Both the position numbers and the translations under genes were made by a program. 64,000 bases of DNA, from NCBI RefSeq assembly GCF_024347455.1, contig NZ_AP025483.1:1550001-1614000 (forward strand), read 5' to 3'. Below, in pieces: positions 25,754 to 33,605 of the stretch. This DNA comes from Vibrio echinoideorum (GTDB taxonomy: Bacteria > Pseudomonadota > Gammaproteobacteria > Enterobacterales > Vibrionaceae). The notes under the pieces are model-generated. The model worked only from the letters and a program-made list of their open reading frames with translations. It was not told the origin of the DNA and ran no database searches. Within the stretch, counting starts at the first letter, position 1. Each line of letters begins with the position of its first letter.

Positions 25754-27658
25754 ATGTCTGCTACGAATCGAATGAATAAAAAAACAGATTACATCACCGA
25801 ATATCAATGGGCGAGGGAAGACCCTAATTCGTTCTGGGAAACACAATCACAATCGATAGATTGGTTTGAGTCACCGAAAACGATATTACAAACTGACGAT
25901 AACGGTATTGAACGTTGGTTTCCTGATGGGGTGATGAATACGTGTTGGTTGGCGCTGGATTATCATTGTGAAAATGGTCGCGGTGATAAAGTGGCGTTGA
26001 TTTACGACTCGCCTGTAACGGGTACTCAGTCGTCCTACACTTACAACAAATTACGTGACCAAGTGGCAAAAGTCGCAGGCATGTTAGCAACACAGGGAGT
26101 GACCAAAGGTGATCGTGTGGTTATTTATATGCCGATGATTCCCGAAGCCGCGATGGCAATGCTAGCGTGTGCCCGTTTGGGGGTTGTGCACTCTGTGGTG
26201 TTTGGCGGTTTTGCTCCTCATGAACTTGCAGTTCGTATCGAAGATGCTGAGCCTAAGGTGTTGATTACAGCGTCTTGTGGAGTCGAGATAAACAAGGTTC
26301 TGCCATATAAGCCAATGGTTGACAGAGCGATCATGGACAGCCGTTGGAAACCAGAAAAAGTCGTGGTATTCCAAAGAGAGCAATGTCTGGCTGAACTGAA
26401 CCAAGATAGAGATGTACTCTGGCAGCAGGCCGTTGCGGATTCGCTACCACATAGCTGCGTTCCCGTTTTGGCAACCGATCCTTTATATATCCTCTATACA
26501 TCGGGAACCACCGGTAAGCCGAAAGGCGTAGTCCGTGATAATGGTGGTCACGCGGTCGCGATGAAGTACTCGATGAGCACTATCTACGATATGCCGCAAG
26601 ATGGTGTTTTTTGGGCGGCATCTGACGTGGGTTGGGTTGTCGGCCATTCCTATATTGTGTATGCGCCACTGATTCACGGTTGCACCTCTATTCTGTTTGA
26701 AGGCAAGCCGGTAAGAACACCCGATCCAGGCGCATTCTGGCGTGTTTGTGAAGAATACAACGTTGATGTGCTGTTTTCTGCCCCAACGGCGTTTAGGGCG
26801 ATCAAGAAGGAAGATCCTGACGGAAAATTACTTGAGAACTATGATTTGTCGTCGCTTAAATCAATTTTTATGGCTGGTGAACGTTTGGACCCTCCGACAT
26901 TAGATTGGGTGGAATCCCATACTAATAAGCCGGTTATTGACCATTGGTGGCAAACAGAAACAGGTTGGGCTATCTCCGCAAATCCTACAGGGCTGGAATC
27001 TTTGCCGGTTAAAGCGGGCTCTTCTACCAAGCCTGTACCAGGTTACCAAGTAGAAATTCTTAATGAATTAGGCGAAGTAGCTCAACCCCATCAACAAGGT
27101 TTTGTCGCGCTCAAGCGTCCTTTACCACCGGGTTGTTTACCTACGGTCTGGCGCAACCATGATAGATTTGAATCCGGCTATCTGAGCCAATTTCCGGGTT
27201 ACTATGTTTCCGGTGATGGCGGCTACCTCGATGATGAGGGATATTTGTTTATCATGGGGCGCATTGATGATGTGATCAACGTAGCAGGGCATCGTCTGTC
27301 TACTGGGGAAATGGAAGAGATCGTTGGTGGTCACCCCGCGATTGCTGAATGTGCCGTTGTCGGTATTCATGATGACTTGAAAGGGCAACTACCGCTTGGT
27401 TTAGTTGTGTTAAAAGATGGCGTGAAAGTTGATGATATTGAGTTACAAGCTGAATTAGTTGGTAAGGTTCGTAATGAAATCGGCGCTGTCGCCTGTTTCA
27501 AACAAGCTTTAGTTGTTGAGAGGTTACCGAAGACTCGTTCAGGTAAGATCTTGCGCAGAACCATTCGTCAAATTGCAGAAGGTGAGCAGTATGTGGTGCC
27601 TTCGACGATTGATGATCCGACAAGCTTAACTGAGATTGCCGAGAAGCTGGGTAGATAG
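25754..27658 (+). CDS. prpE: Propionyl-CoA synthetase (propionate-CoA ligase)
   Basis: Activates propionate with ATP and CoA to propionyl-CoA, feeding prpC. 634 residues, an AMP-forming acyl-CoA synthetase. The P-loop-like motif YILYTSGTTGKPKGVVRD, the adenylate motif WWQTETGW, and KTRSGKILRRTIRQIA with the catalytic lysine near the C-terminus are all present. The N-terminal ACAS_N segment (YQWAREDPNSFWETQ) is complete. A strong GGAGGAGG precedes the ATG. Last gene of the propionate cluster; no clear terminator was seen after it. Confidence 0.95.
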   Translation: MSATNRMNKKTDYITEYQWAREDPNSFWETQSQSIDWFESPKTILQTDDNGIERWFPDGVMNTCWLALDYHCENGRGDKVALIYDSPVTGTQSSYTYNKLRDQVAKVAGMLATQGVTKGDRVVIYMPMIPEAAMAMLACARLGVVHSVVFGGFAPHELAVRIEDAEPKVLITASCGVEINKVLPYKPMVDRAIMDSRWKPEKVVVFQREQCLAELNQDRDVLWQQAVADSLPHSCVPVLATDPLYILYTSGTTGKPKGVVRDNGGHAVAMKYSMSTIYDMPQDGVFWAASDVGWVVGHSYIVYAPLIHGCTSILFEGKPVRTPDPGAFWRVCEEYNVDVLFSAPTAFRAIKKEDPDGKLLENYDLSSLKSIFMAGERLDPPTLDWVESHTNKPVIDHWWQTETGWAISANPTGLESLPVKAGSSTKPVPGYQVEILNELGEVAQPHQQGFVALKRPLPPGCLPTVWRNHDRFESGYLSQFPGYYVSGDGGYLDDEGYLFIMGRIDDVINVAGHRLSTGEMEEIVGGHPAIAECAVVGIHDDLKGQLPLGLVVLKDGVKVDDIELQAELVGKVRNEIGAVACFKQALVVERLPKTRSGKILRRTIRQIAEGEQYVVPSTIDDPTSLTEIAEKLGR

Positions 27659-27797
27659 TATCGGCATAAATAACGTCATTGGCGCTAAGTAGAATTAGGT
27701 TGAATCTGGGATATGAGTTGGCTTGCTTAAACATAACCATTAGTGATGTTTTACCTAAACTTTACTTTATTCATCTTACCAGACCGTTTGCTTATTA

Positions 27798-27830
27798 TGA
27801 CCTCATTATGATTCCCACATATTGAGGTCA
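27798..27830 (+). promoter_or_regulatory. Inverted repeat overlapping a ribosome-binding site
   Basis: TGACCTCA, 17 bases, TGAGGTCA. The right arm contains the GAGG that serves as ribosome site for the next ATG (27835). If transcribed, the hairpin would mask it; as DNA, it is also a possible operator. Confidence 0.4.
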
Positions 27831-27834
27831 CTCT

Positions 27835-28281
27835 ATGCGAACCTATTTTTTGCTTATCGCTTTACTTGCTAGTGGTGCAGTTGATGCTGCTACTTCAAAG
27901 GATGAGGTTAGCCGAGTGCTGCTAGAACCCCTGAGTCATCCAAAAGTATTTAAATGTGTGTCCAAGACTGGCGTCGATTTATATCAAGCTGTGTTTGATA
28001 TTAAAGATGGGCATGATTTTGACCCGATAAACTCCAAAATGATCGTCAATTCAAGAAAAGGTCACTACGAATATCAAATTCTGGGCGCGGTAAGGTCTGA
28101 AAGAGCAGGAGAGATTGTAGTGTTGACTCGACACGTTGGCGACGATGTTAAAGTTGCCGCTATGATCGATGAGGAGAATGGGAAAATACTTGGAATTGGT
28201 GATAAAAATCATTATCGAGATTGTGGTGTAAGGCCGCCTCCTAGTGCAGCAGATATGCAGAACTTTTGGTCGAAAGGCTAA
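27835..28281 (+). CDS. Secreted protein of unknown function
   Basis: 148 residues. A signal peptide is clear: positive start, hydrophobic core YFLLIALLASGAV, cleavage near VDA-AT. The mature part is short and has two cysteines (FKCVSKTG, YRDCGVRPPP) that could form a disulphide in the periplasm. I do not recognise a family. It is preceded by an inverted repeat that overlaps its ribosome site and followed by an 8-bp tandem repeat and a terminator, so it is transcribed alone. Confidence 0.7.
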   Translation: MRTYFLLIALLASGAVDAATSKDEVSRVLLEPLSHPKVFKCVSKTGVDLYQAVFDIKDGHDFDPINSKMIVNSRKGHYEYQILGAVRSERAGEIVVLTRHVGDDVKVAAMIDEENGKILGIGDKNHYRDCGVRPPPSAADMQNFWSKG

Positions 28282-28285
28282 AACA

Positions 28286-28333
28286 GATTATTAGATTATT
28301 AGATTATTAGATTATTAGATTATTAGATTATTA
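28286..28333. repeat. 8-bp tandem repeat, six copies
   Basis: GATTATTA occurs six times head to tail, perfect, starting four bases after the stop of the secreted-protein gene and ending just before its terminator. In the mRNA it would be an AU-rich stretch in the 3' untranslated region. Confidence 0.97.
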
Positions 28334-28341
28334 GAGTTATT

Positions 28342-28367
28342 GAGGCGGCCTTATCGGTCGTCTTTTT
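28342..28367 (+). terminator. Terminator of the secreted-protein gene
   Basis: GGCGGCC, loop TTATC, GGTCGTC, then TTTTT; two G-U pairs in the RNA stem. Confidence 0.75.
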
Positions 28368-28530
28368 GCATCTACGGAAAAGTGATAAATCCAATATTTC
28401 CAAATAATGATGTGTTGATTGATTAATACATAGCCAATCATTATGTATCGCCTAAACTGGCCTTTATTTATCTCACTAAGCGTTCTGTTTAAGATAGCTT
28501 CATTCCAAACGAAACCAAAGCGAGACTCCT

Positions 28531-28932
28531 ATGACACTCACTAAACCTTTCCTTTTAGCGACACTGATTGTGACTCTTTCTGGCTGTGCATCTCCTGCCA
28601 CTGATAACGAAAATGAAAACGCAGCGCGTAATCGTGGTGCTATTGGTGGTGCTTTACTAGGAGCGACGGCTGGAGCGCTGACCGGAGACGCGAGCTTAGC
28701 GGTTAAGGGTGCTGCACTAGGAGGTGTAACAGGTGGAGTCGCTGGTTCGATGAAAGATACCGATGACGCAAGAAATGCTCAAAGAACTCAAGTGACTGCT
28801 GACGGTTTAGCAAAAGATAATCGCACCGATGCTGAAAAGCGAGTTGCTGAGGTAGAAGCAGAGATTAAGCTGATTGAGTTGGAACAACAGCTTGCTGAAC
28901 TGAAAACTGAGAAAGACAACGACGGAGCGTAA
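28531..28932 (+). CDS. Glycine-zipper outer-membrane lipoprotein
   Basis: 133 residues. A lipoprotein signal peptide ends in LSGC with the lipidated cysteine at residue 19; Ala at +2 favours the outer membrane. Residues about 34-75 are a glycine-zipper segment (RGAIGGALLGATAGALTGD and GAALGGVTGGVAGS), as in the YMGG and 17-kDa antigen-like envelope proteins. The C-terminal third, from about residue 98, is a charged heptad-like helix (EKRVAEVEAEIKLIELEQQL) that probably forms a coiled coil. The exact role is unknown. Single gene between two terminators. Confidence 0.8.
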   Translation: MTLTKPFLLATLIVTLSGCASPATDNENENAARNRGAIGGALLGATAGALTGDASLAVKGAALGGVTGGVAGSMKDTDDARNAQRTQVTADGLAKDNRTDAEKRVAEVEAEIKLIELEQQLAELKTEKDNDGA

Positions 28933-28982
28933 CCGCTAGCTCTTATTCTCGTCTAATCACTTTAAAATAAGTTAATTCAAAC

Positions 28983-29010
28983 AAATGGTCACAATAATGT
29001 GGCCATTTTT
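28983..29010 (+). terminator. Terminator of the lipoprotein gene
   Basis: AAATGGTCAC, loop AATAAT, GTGGCCATTTTT; a 10-bp stem with one mismatch/G-U and a T-run. Confidence 0.8.
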
Positions 29011-29125
29011 GTATCTAAAATGTGCTGTTCAAACAATGAATTAATTCAATCACTTGTATAGATACTGACTGCAAGTAAACTAGACTCAATTTAGATACTA
29101 ATTTGGTTTGAGAAGCGTACTCGTC

Positions 29126-29605
29126 ATGAATGTCACCTTAAGGGCAGCAAAGCACACCGATCTAGAGCAACTTAATGAGTTGATGTTTGATCTCCACCAC
29201 CATCATCATATTGCGTGTCCTGAGCATTTTAAAACAGCGGAAGAGATAGAACAGGAAAAGAGTATCGCACGATACTTAGATGACCCTGAATGTTTGGTGT
29301 ACGTGGCATTAAGAGGGGAACTGATTGTTGGTTTTATTTCTGGGCACTTCTGTGAGCTGATCTCAACGGTGAGTAAGCCCGTTCAGATGGGCAGCGTTGA
29401 TGAGCTTTTTGTGTTGCCTGAATACCGCAAAGCAGACGTAGCGAAAATACTATTGAATCGAATTGAATCAACGTTTGAAGATTATGGCGTGACACAGGTT
29501 TTTGTGGAGGTTTGGCACTTTAACTCACCTGCCAAGGACTTCTATCAAAAAATGGGGTTCACTCCTCACATTCAATGGATGAGGAAGTCTTTGCACAAAA
29601 CATAG
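29126..29605 (+). CDS. GNAT-family N-acetyltransferase
   Basis: 159 residues from the ATG chosen (MNVTLRAAKHTDLEQLN). It has the GNAT fold order: LRAAKHTDLEQLNELM at the start, VYVALRGELIVGFISG as strand 3/4, GSVDELFVLPEYRKADVAKILL as the acetyl-CoA loop, and VFVEVWHFNSPAKDFYQKMGF near the end. The pyrophosphate loop reads RKADVA, where the family pattern is R/Q-x-x-G-x-G/A, so the usual glycine is Asp; CoA binding may be altered. A run of five histidines follows LMFDL. The substrate is unknown. An in-frame TTG at 29108 is a weaker start. Confidence 0.82.
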   Translation: MNVTLRAAKHTDLEQLNELMFDLHHHHHIACPEHFKTAEEIEQEKSIARYLDDPECLVYVALRGELIVGFISGHFCELISTVSKPVQMGSVDELFVLPEYRKADVAKILLNRIESTFEDYGVTQVFVEVWHFNSPAKDFYQKMGFTPHIQWMRKSLHKT

Positions 29606-29688
29606 ACAGCGATTTTGTGTGGGTTTGATTACACTAAGCAAAATGCCTTAGCAGATTTCTCTTTCTTCTTTTATTTTAGGTAAATTCG

Positions 29689-31101
29689 TTGATTATTCGA
29701 TATGTATTAACTTTTATTCTGTCTTTTTTGAGTGTGACTTCTGCTTGGGCTAATAACATGTTGCCCGATCATATCGCAGGTGCTTTGTGTGTCATACGTG
29801 CTGATAACCAAATCGTGTTGGTTGACGAATTGATCACCGGTCATTTATCTCTGCCGGGTGGCACTGTTGTTTCTGGTGAGCCGCCAGCCGCCGCTGCGCA
29901 ACGTGAAACATGGGAAGAGGCGGGGTTGTCCGTTACGGTCGGCGATGTATTGGGTTATACCGATAGCGCTGTTGTGTTTGATTGTGTTTCTGATTCTGAA
30001 GTGATCAGCTACAAAGCTCGAAATGAGTTGGGTGGCTTCGAGGTTCCTATTTGGTTCGCGCCTCATTATGGCGTAGAAGTGAGTAGGGCTATGTTATTAC
30101 CTCCCACCGAACTGCAAGCTAATCAATATCGCTACCCAGAGCAGTGGGCAGAGATTAACGACCTGTTTTTATCAGCGACAGATCAACCGGTGACTTACGT
30201 TACTGAGTTGATGGGTGCCGCGCCAGCAATTCATCAAGTAGAGTTGAACTGGATTGTCTCACTTCAAAATGTGTTCGATACGATACCGAGTGTGTTTTCT
30301 ATTACGGTACTGTTGACCGATTTGCTGGCGAAGCCATGGGTCTTTATCGTGATCTTGCCGCTGGTGGCTTGGCATTTTGGGCGTAACTTTGCATTGAAGT
30401 TTGGTTTTGCATTGATATCGGTAACACTGCTTACTTTAATCGCCCATCAAGGTTTTGGTTTTCCTCGTCCACATGCCTACCTTCCAACCTTGAAGTTGGT
30501 GATGAGTAGTGGTTATAGCTTTCCTAGTCTGTTAGCTGCGTTGTGGGTTAGCTTAACATTGTTAGTACTTTGGAAGTTGGAACGTCTGTTTGAAACAAAG
30601 TCGCTGTTGACTGTCATTTTTGGTTTGTTGTGGATCATGTTGTTCAAAGCTTATTCGGGCAGTGCGTTCTTTAGCGATGTTTTGATGGGGGGCGTGCTAG
30701 GTGCATTAACAACTTGGCATATTGTGAGATTAGATTCGAAACCCGATGTTGATATCAGTGCTTTATTGAGCTCTAAAGGTGTTTGGTGGGGGCTGTGTCT
30801 ACTATCAATTGTTCTTACCGTTATTTGGCCATTGCCAACATTCTCTTTTTGGGTGGCAATTTTGATGACAATTGCATGCTTGGTTACGTTAACGGACTCT
30901 AAACCTCTAGTTGGTCAATTCTCATTCAACATCGTCTTTGGAGTTATGGTGGTGTTACTTGCAGGTAACCTGTTGATTAGTTGGGGTGGAAGCTTCGTTT
31001 CATTTAGTGGTATCGCCTCATTTATCATTGAGACTTTGCGTTTCCCAATCCTAATTTTATTGGGCGTTGTGGCATTTCGTCTGCCTTGGAAAAGACAATA
31101 A
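29689..31101 (+). CDS. NUDIX hydrolase fused to a PAP2-like membrane domain
   Basis: 470 residues. A signal peptide (LTFILSFLSVTSAWA) precedes a NUDIX domain at about 28-165 with a perfect Nudix box: G-x5-E-x7-REtwEEaGL. From about residue 190 there are several membrane helices in which the PAP2 phosphatase motifs can be traced but are degenerate: FPRP without the preceding lysine, SSGYSFPS where active enzymes have PSGH, and SGSAFFSDVL where SRx5Hx3D is expected, leaving only the Asp. So the NUDIX half looks active and periplasmic, the PAP2 half probably binds rather than cleaves. The start is a TTG eight bases after AGG; it is needed for the signal peptide. NUDIX/PAP2 fusions are known in Vibrio annotations, without a defined substrate. 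Confidence 0.85.
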   Translation: MIIRYVLTFILSFLSVTSAWANNMLPDHIAGALCVIRADNQIVLVDELITGHLSLPGGTVVSGEPPAAAAQRETWEEAGLSVTVGDVLGYTDSAVVFDCVSDSEVISYKARNELGGFEVPIWFAPHYGVEVSRAMLLPPTELQANQYRYPEQWAEINDLFLSATDQPVTYVTELMGAAPAIHQVELNWIVSLQNVFDTIPSVFSITVLLTDLLAKPWVFIVILPLVAWHFGRNFALKFGFALISVTLLTLIAHQGFGFPRPHAYLPTLKLVMSSGYSFPSLLAALWVSLTLLVLWKLERLFETKSLLTVIFGLLWIMLFKAYSGSAFFSDVLMGGVLGALTTWHIVRLDSKPDVDISALLSSKGVWWGLCLLSIVLTVIWPLPTFSFWVAILMTIACLVTLTDSKPLVGQFSFNIVFGVMVVLLAGNLLISWGGSFVSFSGIASFIIETLRFPILILLGVVAFRLPWKRQ

Positions 31102-31118
31102 AAGAAACTACGAATAAA

Positions 31119-31150
31119 AAAGAAGGCTGTGCAATGCACAGCCTTCTTTA
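31119..31150. terminator. Bidirectional terminator between the NUDIX-PAP2 and HAD genes
   Basis: AAGAAGGCTGTGCA then TGCACAGCCTTCTTT, a long nearly perfect palindrome with A- and T-runs on the two sides, between convergent genes. Confidence 0.92.
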
Positions 31151-31185
31151 TTTGAACCCACAGTCAAATGTGTTTATCTAACGTT

Positions 31186-31995
31186 TTATGAGTTGAAGAC
31201 AAATTTTTCAATCGCGACGGCTACACCGTGATCATCATTGCTTGCCGTAATGTAATCAGCCAACTTCTTGGTTTCTTCCATTGCGTTTTCCATCGCAATG
31301 CCCATGCCCGCGTATTCAAGCATATGGTGATCGTTTTCAGCATCGCCCATGCAGATCACTTCTTCCGCAGTAATCCCCAAATGTTTAGCAATAGCCTCAA
31401 TACCCACACCCTTGTTTGAATTTGGGTTTAAGAACTCTAAGAAGAATGGCGCACTTTGCACAATAGTAAACTGAGTCTTAAGCTCTTGTGGTAACTTGCT
31501 GATGATTTCGGTGAGCTTGCTTGGCTCAGCAACAATCATCGTTTTGATGATTTCGTGGTCGTCTTCTAGTTGAGAAAAGTCGAACTCGGTAATATCTAAG
31601 CCGTTAATACGCGCTTCAATAGCGGTGTACTCATTGTTTTCAGGGGTGATTAAACCATGAATCTTGCTGAATGCATGAACATAACCACCAAGCTGTTCAG
31701 CAAGTGTTGCAATCTCTTTCGCTGCTTTACCATTGCTGATCTCGCTATGAATGAGTTCTTTTGTAGACACGTTTTGAACCATCGAGCCGTTGTAGAAGAG
31801 CACAAAGTCATCTTCGCCGTTGATCGAAAGTTCGTCTAACTTACTTTGCATGCCTTCTAAAGGGCGACCAGAAGCCAGAACCACTTTTACACCTGTAGCA
31901 CGTGCTTTGGCAATCGCATCTTTGTTCTCTTGAGAAATTACTTTGTCACTGTTGAGCAGTGTGCCATCCATATCAAGAGCAATCAGTTTGTACAT
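31186..31995 (-). CDS. Cof-type HAD sugar-phosphate phosphatase, YidA-like
   Basis: 269 residues, the same length as YidA of E. coli. The HAD motif I is LIALDMDGTLLNS with nucleophile D8 and acid D10; motif II is VVLASGRPLEG; motif III lysine lies in NSNKGVGIEAIAKH; motif IV is ICMGDAENDHHMLEYAG. The large C2 cap places it in the Cof subfamily, promiscuous phosphatases of sugar phosphates. The frame extends 11 codons further to 32028, but AAGGA lies correctly before the ATG at 31995 (MYKLIALD), which gives the family N-terminus. Convergent with the NUDIX-PAP2 gene. Confidence 0.92.
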   Translation of the reverse strand: MYKLIALDMDGTLLNSDKVISQENKDAIAKARATGVKVVLASGRPLEGMQSKLDELSINGEDDFVLFYNGSMVQNVSTKELIHSEISNGKAAKEIATLAEQLGGYVHAFSKIHGLITPENNEYTAIEARINGLDITEFDFSQLEDDHEIIKTMIVAEPSKLTEIISKLPQELKTQFTIVQSAPFFLEFLNPNSNKGVGIEAIAKHLGITAEEVICMGDAENDHHMLEYAGMGIAMENAMEETKKLADYITASNDDHGVAVAIEKFVFNS

Positions 31996-32180
31996 GTTGT
32001 TCCTTACCAAAAAATTAAAAGCTAACAAAATCTAATAGGCGAAAGGATAAGGGAACTTGAAAGTTCAGGCTAGGGGTTTGATCAACTCATTTATCGATAC
32101 TCAATTGTTTGACCAAAAGGGGTAAGTGCTTTAAGGTCTGCGGTTGATTTATTTGACCAAATGATTGAGCTGAGGGAAAG

Positions 32181-32849
32181 TTGTACAAGATTAATGAAAT
32201 GTTTGAAACTATCCAGGGTGAGGGCGTGTTTACTGGCGTTCCTGCTGTTTTTGTTCGTCTACAAATTTGTCCTGTAGGCTGCTCTTGGTGCGACACCAAA
32301 CAGACTTGGGAAGCATTACCCGAAGATGAAACTAGCCTTGGCGATATCATGGTTAAGACAGAGGATTCACCCACTTGGTCAGCTATCGATGCTCAAGGAA
32401 TTGTGAATGAATACATCAAGCAAGGTTATACTGCTAAACACATTGTGATTACTGGTGGCGAGCCGTGCATTTATGATCTTGTCCCTCTTACTGAAGCATT
32501 TGAGCAACACGGTTGTCGCTGTCAGATTGAGACCAGCGGAACATCAGAAGTCAAAGCAACCAGTGATACTTGGGTTACAGTGTCACCAAAGGTGGCGATG
32601 AAAGCGAAACTGGAAATCTTAGACAGCGCCTTACAACGCGCTAACGAGATTAAGCACCCAGTAGGCACTGGGAAAGACATCGATCAGCTGGATGGTTTAT
32701 TGGAGCGAGCTGATGTTTCGAGTGAAACTGTTATCGCATTGCAACCAATTAGCCAGAAAGATCGCGCGACGCAGCTTTGTATTGATACCTGCATTGAGCG
32801 CAATTGGCGCTTATCAATCCAAACTCACAAGTATTTGAGTATCGCGTAG
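32181..32849 (+). CDS. queE: 7-carboxy-7-deazaguanine synthase
   Basis: A radical SAM enzyme that rearranges 6-carboxytetrahydropterin to 7-carboxy-7-deazaguanine, in the queuosine (preQ0) pathway. 222 residues. The [4Fe-4S] cysteines are in CPVGCSWCDTK (C-x3-C-x2-C). The family N-terminus INEMFETIQGEGVFTG and the SAM-binding ITGGEPCIYDL are present. The start is TTG: GAGGG lies five bases before it and the N-terminus matches the family only from there. It is followed by queC after 60 bp. Confidence 0.95.
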   Translation: MYKINEMFETIQGEGVFTGVPAVFVRLQICPVGCSWCDTKQTWEALPEDETSLGDIMVKTEDSPTWSAIDAQGIVNEYIKQGYTAKHIVITGGEPCIYDLVPLTEAFEQHGCRCQIETSGTSEVKATSDTWVTVSPKVAMKAKLEILDSALQRANEIKHPVGTGKDIDQLDGLLERADVSSETVIALQPISQKDRATQLCIDTCIERNWRLSIQTHKYLSIA

Positions 32850-32909
32850 GTTGCATTTGTTTACTGGCCTAGATAAGTCGCTAGTAGAAGATTTTCGTAA
32901 GGATTTAAG

Positions 32910-33605
32910 ATGAAAAAAGCAGTTGTAGTATTCAGTGGTGGTCAAGACTCCACAACATGCCTTGTTCAAGCATTAAAAGAGTATGATGAAGTTCACGCGA
33001 TTACTTTTGATTATGGTCAACGCCATAAATTAGAGATCGAAGTGGCTCAGTCATTGTCGAAAGATCTTTGTGTGAAAGCGCACAAAGTGATGGATGTGAC
33101 TCTTCTAAATGAGCTAGCTATTAGCTCTCTGACTCGTGACGATATTCCAGTGTCTCATGAGCTACAAGAAAATGGATTACCGAACTCCTTTGTTCCTGGC
33201 CGTAACATCCTTTTCTTAACGCTAGCTGGTATCTATGCATACCAGATTGGTGCTGAAACCGTTATTACAGGTGTGTGTGAAACTGATTTCTCAGGTTACC
33301 CTGATTGCCGTAATGACTTCGTAAAAGCAATGAATTCTGCGCTTGTACAAGGCATGGACAAGCAGCTTGATATCAAAACACCATTGATGTGGCTAAACAA
33401 AGCTGAAACATGGGCGATGGCCGATCAATATTCAGCACTTGAGCTTGTGAGAAATAAAACCCTGACATGCTATAACGGTATCATCGGTGATGGTTGTGGT
33501 GATTGCCCAGCATGTGAACTACGAAAGGTCGGCCTTAACGATTACTTAGCTGACCGTGAAAGTATTATGGCTGAGTTGGTTCGCAAACAGACTGAGTATA
33601 AATAG
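32910..33605 (+). CDS. queC: 7-cyano-7-deazaguanine (preQ0) synthase
   Basis: Converts 7-carboxy-7-deazaguanine to preQ0 using ATP and ammonia. 231 residues, usual length. The PP-loop ATP motif is [12 protein letters not shown] near residue 8; the zinc site near the C-terminus is formed by [19 protein letters not shown], four cysteines. GTNILFLT-like stretch appears as [13 protein letters not shown]. It pairs with queE for queuosine modification of tRNA. The last 41 bases overlap the convergent TPR-GGDEF gene. Confidence 0.96.
   Translation: MKKAVVVFSGGQDSTTCLVQALKEYDEVHAITFDYGQRHKLEIEVAQSLSKDLCVKAHKVMDVTLLNELAISSLTRDDIPVSHELQENGLPNSFVPGRNILFLTLAGIYAYQIGAETVITGVCETDFSGYPDCRNDFVKAMNSALVQGMDKQLDIKTPLMWLNKAETWAMADQYSALELVRNKTLTCYNGIIGDGCGDCPACELRKVGLNDYLADRESIMAELVRKQTEYK

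Noticed and set aside
24718..27740. Several 60-90 codon minus-strand frames across prpF and prpE
   Set aside because: Antisense to intact enzyme genes, no ribosome sites, and biased compositions typical of shadows.
32108..32161. TTTGACCAAA repeated twice in front of queE, considered as part of a preQ1 riboswitch or operator
   Set aside because: No preQ1 aptamer-like structure could be traced, and a 10-base direct repeat 44 bases apart is weak evidence by itself.
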